Below, piece by piece: positions 1-13,396 of a DNA stretch of 64,000 nucleotides. How positions within the stretch are numbered: position 1 is the first letter of the stretch; each line of letters starts with the position of its first letter. The position numbers were made by a program, and so were the translations under genes. This DNA comes from Colias croceus (Eukaryota; Arthropoda; Insecta; Lepidoptera; Pieridae). The DNA lies in the NCBI RefSeq assembly GCF_905220415.1, contig NC_059565.1:131501-195500 (forward strand), read 5' to 3'. The notes beneath the pieces are model-generated. The model worked only from the letters and a program-made list of their open reading frames with translations, did not search any database and had not been told where the DNA came from.

Positions 1-215
1 ACGCATCAAACTAATTATTAATAAATATAATAATAGCCAATACAACTTCAAAACTTTGAGAATTAAATGCGAAACACTCGCGCCTTTTTGGAATGCCGCC
101 AAATGTCAAAAGTGGACGTTCGGATACTCGCACCGGCTTATGTAATTCATAGCATCAAGTATAATGGCCATTTAGATAAATACGAGTGCTTTAGATTATT
201 GGATTATATGTTAAA

Positions 216-500
216 TTATGATACAGAGGCTTCCTTGTTAATGTAGTGACTGATATTTTCATTGAAGGTCGTTTGTGTGGAAAATGTATGCAAAAGAAAA
301 AATGCTAGTTTATTTCGTATGTCCAGAATACGTATTATTACTGTCTCCTTTATTTCTTTCAACCCATGATTAAGGTCTGATTTTGGTTTTGTTTCCTTAT
401 ACTTTAACTTACTAAAGTCCTCAAAAACATTGTGTACATTTTTATTAATATTTATCTGTATTATTTTTTTTTTATCTATGGCAATAACAATCTCCACCAT
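216..500 (-). CDS. Unrecognised 94-codon ORF, doubtful
   Basis: An ATG-initiated open frame on the minus strand begins in a favourable context (GAAATGG) and runs 94 codons, rich in Lys, Ile, Glu and Asn. I recognise no family, motif, signal peptide or membrane segment. Codons are AT-rich, unlike the GC3-rich exons of the three real genes in this window. It stands alone with no neighbouring exon in phase. In AT-rich DNA a frame this long can arise by chance, so I give it only as a small candidate. Confidence 0.15.
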   Translation of the reverse strand: MVEIVIAIDKKKIIQININKNVHNVFEDFSKLKYKETKPKSDLNHGLKEIKETVIIRILDIRNKLAFFLLHTFSTQTTFNENISHYINKEASVS

Positions 501-1845
501 TTCAATAGGTGCGAAATATTATTTTGTAAGCGAATCTATAAATAAATCTTAAAAATAACTTGCAGTGCACGTGAAGTCTTCCGCATAAATATGTAACAAA
601 GACTAGGGTTTGCGGAATTTTGTTGTGACTAAAATATAAATTTTATCTGTTTGAATTAAACGCTATTTTGACACCTACGCTAACTTCTTCCTTGAGAACA
701 CAAAGAAATCTTGTGAATTAAATATTTCTTCCTATTTTGTTAATTGATTTATATTTATGGCAATAAATGCATTTTTAGCAAAAATGCCACATTTTTGTAC
801 ACATTTAAACACATTACATTCTTTTGTTGTAAATATTATTATAGTTTTTACGCTTTTTTTCTCTCTATCTTCAGTACTCAGTCTACTGCCCAACTAATAT
901 AAGCGCGACGGTTACTGTCTCTCTGTACCGCTTTCTCGCATAATCCACTGAACCGATTTTGACTAGGTACTTATAAGTATAATTTTTTCGTAAGAAAATA
1001 AGTACTATAGAGTTTAGCAGCAGATGCAGCAGCGCGGGCGGGCCAGCATGTTGGATTGTTGAAACTTTATCAATATTCCAGAGATGTCTCCTCGAAGTGA
1101 ATATGAAAATGGACAACGATGATAAACTTCTAGTTTTGAAGAAAGATGCATTCAAGTGCCTCCATTATCTACTAATTTATTTACTACAATTACTACCATA
1201 ATAATATATTAGTTATTTCAGATATTATTATATATGAAATGTTTATTTGAAAAAGTTAATTTACCTAAGTACATACCTAATTATCAGATACTATTGGTTC
1301 GAATTGAAAATACTCTCTATTTCTATTACAATGTTCATTTACTTATATAGCACAGCTTATATAGGTTTTAAGTTAAATACCTATACAGGGTTACTTGTAA
1401 AACACCAGCAACCTCGCAGGACAAGATAGCTAACATCTTAATAGTAACAACATTTGTTCTACGACTTTTGGCATAATCGCAATAAATTATTTTTAAATTA
1501 TTGTAACCCGTATAATATGATACGATAGAATGATGTGGACAAGCAATGAAAATTGTTGAAAATACGTGAAAAAAATATTTCTTTTCAGAGCGGACAAACA
1601 TGTATGGTTTGGCTAGTATCTGTACATTTGGCATCGTTTTAAGGGAAACAAAAATCATTACGCAGGTAAAGTTGTTGGCAACAGATAAACTGACGGCTAT
1701 TTTTGTGATAAATACACGATTTCTTAAATACAACTCTAACATAAATACACGAATATCCGTCGTTTTGACAGGGCCGGTGTCTGATGCAGCATTTTCTATT
1801 TTTAATAAATCGTAAGTTATAAGTATAAAAGACTCGGGTGGAAAG

Positions 1846-2072
1846 TTATTTCCGCCCGAGGCTTTTCCCGCGTTTTTAAAGAAAAACCCGCATAGTTCCC
1901 GTTCCCGTGGGATTTCCGGGATAAAACCTATCCTATGTGTTAATCCAAGTTACCCTCTATATGTGTGCTAAATTTCATTGTAATCGGTTCAGTAGCATTT
2001 GCGTGAAAGATTAAGAAACATTCACATACATCCATCCTCACAAATTTTCGCATTAGTAATATTAGTAGGATA
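1846..2072 (+). repeat. Short interspersed element, family S (reference copy)
   Basis: This is one of some thirty copies of a ~220-bp element. One end has a GC-rich head (CCGCCCGMGGCTTYGCCC type), then CCCGCATAGTTCCCGTTCCC, GTGGGATTTCCGGGA, a core around ATCGGTTCAGTAG, and a tail ending TAATATTAGTAGGAT. I use '+' when the GC-rich head is on the left. No protein is encoded. It resembles the very abundant lepidopteran SINE-like or Helitron-like short elements; I do not assign a library name. Confidence 0.75.
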
Positions 2073-2927
2073 GGATAGGATAGTAGGTAGTCATAGAAGC
2101 AGAAGGTAAAATACAGAAGGGTTGCTAATCTATATTTAAATAAGATGGAGTTGCTATTTAATAAGATGGAGTTGCTGTCTTTATGGAGTTGCTCTTAGCA
2201 ATATAGGTAATAACGAAGAAAATATAGAACCGATCTTGATTTAAGAATTGTAAAAACATAAAAGTTCCAAAATATGCATGTAATGTTATCCTTATCTGTT
2301 ACCTAATCTAAGGTCCTAATCAATCCCAAATAATAATTTAATATTTATGTAATCGAAAGTGTTGTTATAATGATGACAGTCAGTTACTGTTACACTCTAG
2401 ATCTACTGCGCAGATTTGTTTAAAAAATAACCTGCAGATAGATTAATTACCTTTTATTGATTCGTTAAGTTTTGAATAAATTGCTGTATAGATAATGGTA
2501 AGTAGTAAGTACCTACGGTATATTTCTGTAGTGTAGTATAGACAGAGAGACGGGTACAAAAATAATCATCTATTTTAAGACAAAATTTTTTCAAACATAA
2601 ATTAATAGTTACAATTATGAATAATGACAAAGCTAGCACATACACCTGGCTTCGTTCCAAATAATACTTCAGTTCATTCACTCACTTCAGCTGAAACGAA
2701 ACCTGATGTAGGTAATTCTTTGTTTAGAAAATAGGTTAGTATTATTGAAGCATACGAAAATAACTGTCTGTTTGTTTGTTACACTCACGGTCAAACCGTT
2801 GAACCGAATGTGATGAACTTTGAAAGAGTTTTTCATTGTTTACTTGAAGATATTTTAAAGTTTTGTTTGATTTTTAAGATTCAAACTGCTTGTATAGGCA
2901 AGTAATAAGTAATTAACAAATAATATC

Positions 2928-3300
2928 ACTACATAGTATAAAACAAAGTCGTTTTCTCTGTCCCTATGTCCCTTTATATGCTTCAATCTTTAAAACTACG
3001 CAACGGATATTGATGCGGTTTTTTTTAAGCTATTGCATAGCTTCTATCGCGGGCCTTGAGCGCGGGGACCGAATCGAGAAATTCCGTAACAAAAAAACCT
3101 CACGCTCCCCACTCCAACGGGCGGAGGTGTGGCATGAAGGCATAGCATATAGCCTATAGGTTTACCGCGGCCTACCGCGGCAGTCCCCGAGTGACACACG
3201 TCGTTTTTTTTAATAGATAGAGTGATTCAAGAGAAAGGTTTTAGTATATAATTTATTAGGTTTTAGACAAAGCGGGCGAAGCCGCGGGTGGTAAGCTAGT
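2928..3300 (-). repeat. Family S2 element interrupted by a nested insertion
   Basis: A copy of the S2 variant (tail ACTACATAGTATAAAACAAA, CTGTCCCTATGTCCC; head GCGGGCGAAGCCGCGGG). The intact copy at 54163-54358 is about 196 bp. This one is 373 bp because about 175 bp (roughly 3029-3203) of unrelated GC-rich DNA is inserted in it. Both sides of the insert carry TTTTTTTTAA, a likely target-site duplication. A fragment similar to the inserted DNA (GCAGTCCCCGAGTG) recurs near 34256. Confidence 0.7.
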
Positions 3301-6053
3301 CATTGATATTTTATTTCGCTATCGATATTCTTCGTGAAGACAAGGTGCAAATTTTTCTTTATAAGATAGATCATTTTTTGTTATCTCCATATATAGGTAT
3401 AGGTATCAAACCCAGAACACCTCATTTTACGTTCACCATTGTACCAAGGTCATATAGTAAAATAAATAAATATATCGCTATCAGAACATAAAATCATTTG
3501 CAAAATAAATTAATTGATAAATGAAAACAGACGGGGCACTGAAAGATATATTGCACAACCTTCAAGCGATCGCTTATATAAATCAGAGTTATATAAATAA
3601 AAACTATTTTTATTTATCATTGATCTTGAGTAGAAAGTATACAATATAGAGTACTAACTTTTCGCCCGAGAATACTTCGCGTGTGAAAAACGTTTTATGT
3701 ACAAAACATCGCCGGTTTTAGACCCTTTAATTTTTGCACATCGCTATTCTGCAATTTTCGTCATTATATAGATAGTTTTTATCTTTTTATTTGGGTATAA
3801 ATAATTTTATGTCTAAGAAAGAGCAAGATAATCTATTTTCATCATGCTTAAAAGGATGTCTCAAGCTCAACGATAGAAGAAACTGTTAACTTGTTTCTTG
3901 TAAGTATATTTGCAATCGGAATTTTAAATGATAATTCCTTCGTAAGTAGATAAGGTTCAGGTAAGAAATTAAAACACTGTCTATTTGAAGGACTCTGTAG
4001 GTGGATAAAACTACATAAAAAGTGTAGGTAATTTTATTTCTGAGATGTCTTTATTAATGTATTTCTAATTTAGATGTAACCAATTAAATGTAAAACCACT
4101 ATCGTATTGGGAAACTGTAATGTTAGTGTGTGTTTATAAATAAATAAATATAAAATATAAATATAAATATGTTTTATCATTTTGGCGCCCCTCGCTCAGT
4201 GGCGCCTATAGCGCCCTTTGGCAACGCAGCGCCGGCCCTCTACATTCAAGGTAGTTATGAATTTCGACGCATGTTCGACCGTATTATGTAACTATTTACT
4301 AATATTTGATATTTCCACATTACTAAACAGTAAATTATATTTTATAATTATAGCTGTGCTGTGCGGACCTACAGACGAACCCGAGGGTAAAGCAAGTATT
4401 TCTTTAGATTATAATGTTGTTCTAGTACATACCTATGCTACAACTACCAAGTATCATCAAAATTCGTTTAGTATTTTTTGTAAATGCATGAACAGATGTA
4501 CCTATGTTTGTTACTCTCGTGTAAAAACAGTGTATCTGTAAGAAAATCGGCACAAATGGAGTATGGTTAGCTAGCTACTACTTAATATTCTGTGGTATGG
4601 TTAAAAAATTATTATTCTCTAAATAACAAAATTCACTTGAATTAATAAGAAAGCTTGAGTTCGAGCTTAACGAATTTCAATTTTAGTTTAAGTTTGAGTT
4701 AAAGTGTAATGAGTATGACTTTGAGTTTGAGTTCGAAGCTCCCGCCCTATATCCAGGTGCAACTTCCGCGGTCGACGACACAACATCTGATGTGACTCCA
4801 CACGCTCCGATTTCATTGTTCTACATTCAACATGGCCGTTGATACTCTTGACGTCAAAAACGTAAACCGGAAAACAATTGTACAGAAAATGTAATTCCGA
4901 ATTCTATATTTATATGCCCATCAGAGAAATAAAGCACCATTTGAGAGCACAATTTAGGTATATTTTAAACAAAACGACAATTATTAATATAGTTGGATAT
5001 TATTATAAATAATATAGTATAAATTTATAAGATTGTTACAATATTCATGTTATTAAAGAATATAAACCATTGTTCCAATTACTCTTAGTTGCAAGGACTG
5101 AGAATGTCTTTGTTGCGACATGTTTTAATGAAACTGTAAAAATAAAAGAATTTTTTAGCGTTTACGCAATTTAGTTCCTCCTTGTGTGCAGTGGTACACA
5201 TAGTTATTACGATTTGAATTTGAATTTATAATATCTACCAACTTACGAGCGTTAGCAATTTAAATAAAAAAAATTCGGTCTCTCAAAATGCTACCTTCTA
5301 TAATTGTCTATGAAAAAATTGTTTGAATTTAGAAATGCACTTTCTTTTTGTTTCTATTGGTTCGAATTTGAATCTATTTTGATATCGAACTAAGATATTG
5401 AACTATTTATATTGAGTTTTTTTGAAGTCAATAATAATTATACCTTACATTAAATAATCCCCGATTTTACTTAAAAGCTGTATATATTTTTTTTCGAAAG
5501 CAGTTCAACTATTCAATTGTTTTACAAGTACATACCTACCTATCGTTTCATACAAGATCCTAGCCTCTAACAAATATGAATCATAATAATAGACTTCAGA
5601 CCAACAAATCATAGAATCACAAGAAACAGGTGTCCTGGAAAGCTCGTCAAACAGGCGAGGTGTTTTGGCAATATGTCAATTACGACATTACACGAAATCA
5701 ATGATAAATATGCTTTGGCCTATTTACTATAAATACACGGTCGATGACCTCCATCCACAGGCTAGCATGGTCCTTGTACGGGGTAGATGCATTTTATATG
5801 TATATCTCTATGTATCTCGTAAATAGCTCTACAATATTATGTTTATGTGCCCTTTCAGAAGATATTGTAACAGGCAAGTGGGTATATAAAACTGAATTTA
5901 GGTAGTTCGTTTGTTTGTTTGAAAGCGCCATCTACTTACTGGACTGATTCTTTTTTCTATTACTGTTGAATATCCACGTGATCCCTGTGTGCTATATGCT
6001 ATGTATGTACCCCAAGCGAAGCCGGGATAGAGCGCTAATAATTTATAATAGAC

Positions 6054-6277
6054 TAGCATTACGCCCGCGGCTTTGCCCACAAAGAAAAACCCGCATAGTA
6101 CCCGTTCCCGTGGGATTTCCGGGATGAAACCGATCCTATGTGTTAATCCAAGTTACCCTCTATATGTTAGCTAAATTTCATTTTAATCGGTTCAGTAGTA
6201 TTTGCGTGAAAGAGTAACAAACACACACACACACTCACATCCTCACAAACTTTCGCATTTATAATATTAGTAGGATG
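6054..6277 (+). repeat. Family S element
   Basis: The head is CGCCCGCGGCTTTGCCC and the tail TATAATATTAGTAGGAT, with the full internal CCCGTTCCCGTGGGATTTCC block. Close in sequence to the copy at 1846. Confidence 0.75.
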
Positions 6278-7842
6278 GACTCTTATAAATTAATTAACAG
6301 TATGTCTATTAATAATTAGTGACTATTCAGTCTTTCAATCAAGAGATGCAAAGTATAAAATATTGTTGATTTCGTATCACAATACGGATTTGTCGAATGT
6401 TTGTTTCACTTCGATACGTGTAGGAGAAGACAGATGAGAGTCGATAAAATTTCGACCATATGTGATAGAGTCATCAAAGTTTAAATAAATTTATCAAAAA
6501 CAATATAATACTATCTATCGTATTAGGCATTGAACAAAGGTATTATTAATTTACTATTCTTCATTTCAAATAAAAACATTCGCCATGATGTCCAAAATGA
6601 CATCGCAAATGTTCTTTTATTTATGAACACAGCTTCAAAGATAAAAATGATAAATGTGATAAATCTTAAGAAAACGATGTCGTAGAACTTTTTACAAAGG
6701 ACTACAATGCTGTAAAGAGAAATCAAAACATACGTTTCAATTTAATTTATCTATAAATAAATGAATTGAGTAAAATGTTCATAGTTCAAACCGTTTAACA
6801 TTTTGAAATCACGTTTATTTTTGTTTAACACGTGAGCATTCCCGCCAAAACCACATACTATCGTTTACTCGGCGATTTTACTCATAGACAATAAAACTAG
6901 GTATTTATATGTATAGTCGGTTTCGCGCTATCACGCGCGAATATCAAAAACATTGTGGAATTTCTTTTTAAAATACCGTTTATTTCTAACAATGAAAGTG
7001 TTTAATGGATTTCCGTATTTTGATTGATCGCAAATTCTACAATTCTTATTATAAGTTAATGAACGAAGATGAATTTCTAAGCCATTCTAAGTATATTTTT
7101 AGACATGTTAAGTAAATTAATATCATTACAATCTCTACAATACCTAGATATCGATATTAAAGAGCTTTTCTATTTCTTTATTGGTACAATTAGTGAAAAT
7201 ATTCATTTTTACATTGTGATTATGTACCTAATACAAACCACAGTTTACAAACGTAATATTGACGTTAAATTGGACGTTAAAAGTTAAAGAAAATATGTTC
7301 TCCTCCTGGAATTCTAAAACGAACGTAAAACTTTTCATTGTACATCTTTATGACCTTAAACCTTTGACAATACTTACTATATGAAGGAAATTAAATCGTT
7401 AATGCAATAAGAAGCATTCTTATTTCATCTTTCCTCAAAGTTTGTATTCATTATCTTGTCAAAATACGACCACAAAAAGCTTGTAAGTCTCAATTCACAC
7501 ACGTATTTTTATCACTTGCAACATATTTTGTGTACCACAAAGCACATCTGTTGTGGAAAGCGGGTTTTCACGTAAATTCATTGCAAATTCAACATACGGA
7601 TATATAAGTTTGTGTGGAAACAAACACAAAAGTGCATTGAAACGTCTTTGTCCTCGTTATTTGGGTCGAGTAAAAATATATTCCTCTGTAACTGGAGATG
7701 CAAATCTAAATTCTGATTGTAACCCGCTAGCTGTGTCGCTGGCGTGGCTCATTTTTGAGTGGCTGTCGAAATATCGAGTATTTTGTTATTATGCCAATGA
7801 ACAGGCTAAAAGTTTAGGTGTATCTGTTATTATCTACATCTA

Positions 7843-8071
7843 CACTAATATTATAAAGAGGAAAACTTTGTTTGTTTGTTTGTTTGATTGTAATGAATAG
7901 GCTCATAAACTACTGGACCGATTTTAAAAATTCTTTCACCATTCTAAAGCTAGCTAGCTAGCTTATCCACGAGTAATATAGGCTAGGTTTTATCCAGGAA
8001 ATCCCACGGGAACGGGAACTATGCGGAATTTTCTTTGAAAACGCGGGCGAAGCCGCAGGCGGAATGCTAGT
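7843..8071 (-). repeat. Family S element
   Basis: It starts ACTAATATTATAAAG, contains (TTTG)n and CATAAACTACTGGACCG, and ends GGGCGAAGCCGCAGGCGG then CTAGT. Confidence 0.75.
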
Positions 8072-8377
8072 CGGTCGGAATATAAATTGTAACTATAAGT
8101 AAATATTACATTTATTTACTGCAAATAAATAATACAAGTATTGTGTAGTCTAACTGCTCTACTTTATATTATACTAGTTATAGCCCGCGGCTTCACCTGC
8201 ATTCCAACTCGCCCGTCGTAGGTATATATTTTAGATATGCAAACACATAAAATTATGGAATGATCATAACTTCTACTCCTGTCAATATTATATTTTAATA
8301 GTACTTAAATCTAATCAAATCTGAATAATTATCATCAATAGATTATTTAGATGTTTGTGTTGTAAAGCATAATCCAT

Positions 8378-8607
8378 ACTAATATTATAAATGCGAAAGT
8401 AACTCTGTCTGTCTGTCTGTCTGTTACTCAATCACGCCTAAACTACTGAACTGAAACATATTCATGAAATTTGGTATGGAGATATTTTGATACCCGAGAA
8501 AGGACATAGGCTACTTATTATCCCGGGAAAATGACGCAATCCCGGAAATCCCACGGGAACGGGTTTTTCTTTGACTGCGCGGGCGAAGCCGCGGGCGGAA
8601 ACCTAGT
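8378..8607 (-). repeat. Family S element with CTGT microsatellite
   Basis: It starts ACTAATATTATAAATGCGAA, carries a (CTGT)n run, then AATCACGCCTAAACTACTGA, and ends GCGGGCGAAGCCGCGGGCGG. The (CTGT)n / (ACAG)n run is shared by several copies, so it belongs to the element. Confidence 0.75.
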
Positions 8608-8809
8608 AAATAATAATTTCCTTCCTTTTCCAAGTCGGTTGAAGACAACTGCATCAGATCTCAATAACATTGTCCCCGGGGACGAACAAGACACGTTTCA
8701 GACGGAATTACTACTAATTTGTTAAACAACGTCACGACTTTTGGCAAAAACACTCAGATACTATCTCGTACGGTTATTATAAATGTATCTATGAGTGTGT
8801 AGTGTATCA

Positions 8810-9000
8810 TACTAATATTATAAACGCGAAAGTTTGTGAGTATGGATGTTTGTTTCTCTTTCACATGGAAACTGCTGCACAGATTTGTAAGACACTTTAC
8901 AGGAATACAGGTTACTTCGAAATAACACATGAGCTATAGTGTAATATTATCTATGTATGTACTTGATTTTGCTCTCGGGTGAAACCACGTGGTAAAGCTA
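8810..9000 (-). repeat. Diverged family S element
   Basis: It begins ACTAATATTATAAACGCGAA and ends in a decayed head (GGTGAAACCACGTGGTAAAG). Confidence 0.6.
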
Positions 9001-9199
9001 TATGCGATATGTCGTTACGCCCTGACTAGGGTTGTTACATGGAAAGAATAGTTTTGACAAACGAAAACTAAAATGTAAATGCATCTGTTGTGTAGGTTAT
9101 GTTTTTGACAATTTGTTCTTCTCTTACTAACATAAGATTATATTCATAAGAGAAGAACAATTTCAAAACACATTCAGCATTAACTTCATACATTTCCTT

Positions 9200-9340
9200 T
9201 CCCATCAGGTTGCCTGGTAGAGATTGCTGCTTAGCAATAAGGACGCCTCTTGTACAAACTATGCCTTTCTTTTGTATTTTAATGTTATTTTTGTCCTAAT
9301 TTTGTTTGTGCAAAAAAGTGTTATAAATAAATAAATAAGA
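9200..9340 (+). repeat. LINE 3' tail fragment (family L)
   Basis: The sequence TTGCCTGGTAGAGATTGCTG, then TTAGCAATAAGG, a T-rich stretch and AAGTGTTATAAATAAATAAA. Related pieces are at 29545-29688 and 44672-44800. The layout (conserved block, then a poly(A)-like TAAATAAA end) is that of the 3' end of a non-LTR retrotransposon; no reverse transcriptase is present. Confidence 0.6.
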
Positions 9341-9346
9341 ATACCA

Positions 9347-9424
9347 GAGAACATTTCTATGCTTATGCACCAAGAAGTGCTATAACATATTTAAAAAATT
9401 TCGCGTGCATAAACATAGAAATGT
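9347..9424. repeat. Small inverted repeat
   Basis: AGAACATTTCTATG and TTATGCAC on the left are matched by GTGCATAA and CATAGAAATGTTCT on the right. The arms are about 24 bp with a ~28-bp spacer. This is probably a remnant of a foldback element. Confidence 0.55.
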
Positions 9425-9460
9425 TCTACAAACATTTAAATCTCTATCTTTATTCTATTA

Positions 9461-9662
9461 CTAGCTGCATTCCGCGGTTTTACCCGCAGTGCTCCGCTCC
9501 TGTTGGTCTTAGCGAGATGATATATTATAGCCTATAGCCTTCCTCGATTGATGGGCTATCTTACACCGAAAGAATTCTTCAAATCGGACCATAGTTTCTG
9601 AGATTAGCACGTTAAAACAAACAAACAAAAAGCTCTACAGCTTTATAATATTATAGTATAGA
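9461..9662 (+). repeat. Family S element, 'AGCTCTACAGCTTTATAAT' subtype
   Basis: It begins CTAGCTGCATTCCGCGGTTT, carries the block GCCTTCCTCGATTGATGGGC, and ends in a (CAAA)n run and GCTTTATAATATTATAGTAT. The same subtype recurs at 30650, 40689, 42983, 46525, 48988 and 50404. Confidence 0.7.
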
Positions 9663-10981
9663 TATATTTTTATTAAGATATATTTCGAAGAATGTGATAT
9701 AATTTGCACCGAGGAAGACACCACATCCTCACTTGAGAACATATTGGCAATCGGCATTCTCAAGAATTTATTTACCAACTACAAAGTACAAACTATGAAG
9801 TATCATAACGCTGTAGGTATGGATTTAAATTGTATTCTATAATTATTTAATTAGTGTACTTTATTATAATTATTAATTATATAAGTAATCTTTATAACAT
9901 GCACCGCTTATTCATAAAAATATATGAAATGTCTCGTTACGTACTTCCCGTTCGCAATTTCTAAACGCTTTTGATTTCTTAAAATACGTATTTGACATTG
10001 AAAATTTTTATACGCGCTGAAAATATAAATAAAATTTTAACATTGCAAATGATATACTTTAGTTTGTACTTTTTGTTATCATCTTTTGAAGATCATCACT
10101 ATCACATACTTAATATTTAATAACAAGTTCCTTCCCGCTGTCTGTATGTCTCTACATGCTACTACGCAACGCATTTTGATTCATTTCTTTTTTTAAGATA
10201 AAATGATTGCAGAAGAAAATTTATACATTTATGCATAATATATTTACTCCCGACTGAAGACGGGGTGGATCACGGGTGGATCATTCCACGTTCGTTTTAA
10301 TAATTTAAATTGGATATAAATAATAGAGCGATGTCAAAGAAGCTTTTGGGGTGACCGAAAAAAATGACAATTCTCTGTACATACCTATTATGATATTTAT
10401 GATAATTATAAAAATATTTATAGCATAATAATTTGAATGAATTTCTATTTTTTCATGATTTATTACTCCGGAAAATGGCAGTGAGACTTAAAGGTAGAGA
10501 CTTAAATTTTTACTTTTTCCCAGAGCTTCGTTAACCAAGTGCAATAAAAGAACATTATTCGTTTCACTGTATTTAATTTAAGTACCTATATTTATTTTAA
10601 ACTCTTGACCGTAAAAAAGGTGAAGAAACGAATCTGTAAACATACAATTTGCTAGAAGCATCACCTTCAAGCCATTTGCCGCTGCCGTGAACTGTCGAAG
10701 AACTAAGAAACCATGCGAATAACATTGTAGTCATTCTCTGTTTGATAAACAATCGATTTTTATTAAATTTGTAGTATAAAGAAAAATAATAATTTACTTA
10801 GGTAAAGGTGTCATTTATAACTTAGGTTACCTAGTTCAGAAAAAGTTCAAATATGTGTTGTTTGTTGTTCGAAAATTTATTCGAATTTTTGTAGTTGTTA
10901 GTTAAACATGATTTTACTTTTCAATCGTTTTTCTCAGTATAAAAGAGCATTTTATTAACTACCGAAGGCTACATAGGCTAC

Positions 10982-11132
10982 CTTCGCAATAAAAGGTAGC
11001 CTATGTCCTTTCTCGGGTATCAAAATATCTCCATACCAAATTTCATGCAAATTGGTTCAGTAGTTTAGGCGTGATTGAGTAACAGACAGACAGACAGAGT
11101 TACTTTCGTATTTATAATATTAATATGGATTA
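10982..11132 (+). repeat. Head-truncated family S element
   Basis: It lacks the GC-rich head. It runs from AGGTAGCCTATGTCC through (ACAG)n to TTTATAATATTAATATGGAT. Confidence 0.65.
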
Positions 11133-12343
11133 TAATAATGTATACGTAACAATCAGTACATTTCAGTTACATAAAACTTTTAACGTGAACTTTAAGCCCT
11201 TTTTCAACTAAAACATAGTAACAGCATAGTTTGGCTAAACATCGATCATGACAAGGAATGTTAATAAAGAATCTACTTACTGTTTGGCAGATTACAACCC
11301 ATCGCATGATTAGCAATGACTGACGAGCGATATGGACTTGATGAAAACAATAATAGAAACTCGTGGGGTTAAAATTATCCTGCTTATTTCGAATTTACAG
11401 GATGTTTGTTGAATGTTGAAACACAGCGTATTTTCTATGTTGCATTGTAAACATTATCTTTTTGAAATCTGTACTGATGAAAAGATCAAAGATATAAGGA
11501 ATTATTTTCCTCATTCCTACAAAAATAGCCATAGGGCATCACTGATCACTGGCTGTGCCGCAAGGTTTCACCCGTAAAAGCAGTTTTTTTTATGGTTGTG
11601 TGAATGCATGCAACATTTACGCAAGAAAGAGTAGCAAACATAGGTACATACCATACATTTTTAAAAAATCTTCATAATAAATTGTTTAATGTAAAATGAA
11701 ATAAAAGTTTATTTTTCGCTTAAAAAATGTAGTAGCATCGCATCGTTCTTTGTAAATTAATTAGAAAATTATTATACGTTTCTGTGTATTTCTTATACGT
11801 AGGTACATATCTAAATAATATAAACCTAGAGTATGATTAAAAAAGAATGTTTAATTACAAACAAAAACACATAAATTTTGAAGCTTTAAACATAACTATT
11901 TGAAGTCTGACTACGTTATTAAAAGTGCACTAGATTGTACCAACTAGTTATTATTCTGTGATTGTACTAAAAATTGCGCTAACAAAGAAATGTTTATCAT
12001 AAAAAGTAGAGATTATTATACAATACAACGAGTTGTTTTAATTTCCTAGTCATCCTAAATTAAATTAATGATGCTTAAAAATTAAACAAATACCTAGATA
12101 AAACGCTACAAATTAAGAACCTATGTTTTTAAAATCGTTAAAAAATAAAGTTAACTACTTTACTGTGTTTAATTTCTACTCTTATAAATGAGATATCAAA
12201 TCATAATGATGATTTTTAAATTAAAACACTCAATTCACTAGCTCTCGACCATGATTTTCCGAAAGCGGTTTGAGTTTTTGCATTTATACAAATTTAATTG
12301 AGTAAATAAAAGTTGAATTCAAGAGGTAACAATACAAAGTACC

Positions 12344-12575
12344 TACTAATATTATAAATGCGAAAGTTTGTGAGGATGTGTGTGTGTGTGTGTGTGTGTG
12401 TTTGTTACTCTTTCAAGCAAATACTACTGAACCGATTACAATGAAATTTAGCACACATATAGAGGGTAACTTGGATTAACACATAGGATAGGTTTATCCC
12501 GGAAATACCACGGGACCAGGAACTATGCGGGTTTTTCTTTCAAAACGCGGGCGAAGCCGCGGGCGGAAAGCTAGT
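12344..12575 (-). repeat. Family S element with (GT)n run
   Basis: It starts ACTAATATTATAAATGCGAA, carries a (TG)n microsatellite, then GAGGGTAACTTGGATTAACA, and ends GCGAAGCCGCGGGCGGAAAG and CTAGT. Confidence 0.75.
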
Positions 12576-13319
12576 ACCTATATAATGTAACGATGATGTT
12601 GGATAAATCTCTGTTTGCATACAAACGTAGTCTCTCGCCGACTATAGAATTTTAAACTATTTTAAATCTTGGCATCACAAACGGTGAGTTTTTATAATTT
12701 CGGCAATAACTTTTATTTCGTATTGCAACAAAGACATGATTTAACTCACTTTTTAGTGTATTTTAATAGCTTTTGTTATTTGGTGCTTTAAAACGCGTTC
12801 GTGTAAATAAATAATGAAAATTGTAATGTAGAGTCGTTGTTTGTTTTGCTAAAAGTGCATCGGCCTTCCGTATTCATAAATTACAGGTAAGTAATTACAT
12901 GTCAATGTTAAATATAATTCACATTAAAGGATGGTTTTTGAAATATAAGAAAGTTCTATTTTTTTAATTATTGGTAAAAAGTTAGGTTATATCAAAGATC
13001 AAAATATAGAGTTTCAGACGATTCGAACTGTTTTGTAGAGCCAAGTAATATTCTATGAAATCTTTAATCTATTGTATTAATAGGTCATATAATATGGAAT
13101 AAATAGAGTTTAAAAACGAACATTTGGTGTTTTATTTCAGTTTTGAAACAGATAGTCATAAAAATAAAAACAAAACCAAAATACTCAAGTAAGTAAACTA
13201 AACTAATATCTATTTATTACATAAAAAATCATGTCCACACGCCACAATACTCACCCGTACAAAATCATATCCAACAGAACAGATAAAAATTATTTTTAAA
13301 ACACTTATTTGTGAACGAA

Positions 13320-13396
13320 AATACGCGCGAAATCAAGATGGCGGACGCGCGGGCGTCCCGCTCGAAGCGACGAACAATCTGAAATCTGGACTGTAA
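13320..13396 (+). promoter_or_regulatory. CpG-rich patch with AAGATGGCGG, possible promoter or 5' exon
   Basis: In very AT-rich surroundings this ~75-bp patch is dense in CG dinucleotides and carries AAGATGGCGG, a motif typical of metazoan transcription start regions. The ATG at 13338 opens only 14 codons. A GTAAGC donor-like site follows at about 13394. It could be a non-coding first exon of the acetyltransferase gene, whose coding exon starts directly after an acceptor AG. This is inference only. Confidence 0.25.

Noticed and set aside
7553..7900. 115-codon ORF partly overlapping a family S element
   Set aside because: It starts with GTG, runs into the repeat at 7843, and shows no known domain. 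A 31-codon ATG frame on the other strand here is equally unsupported.
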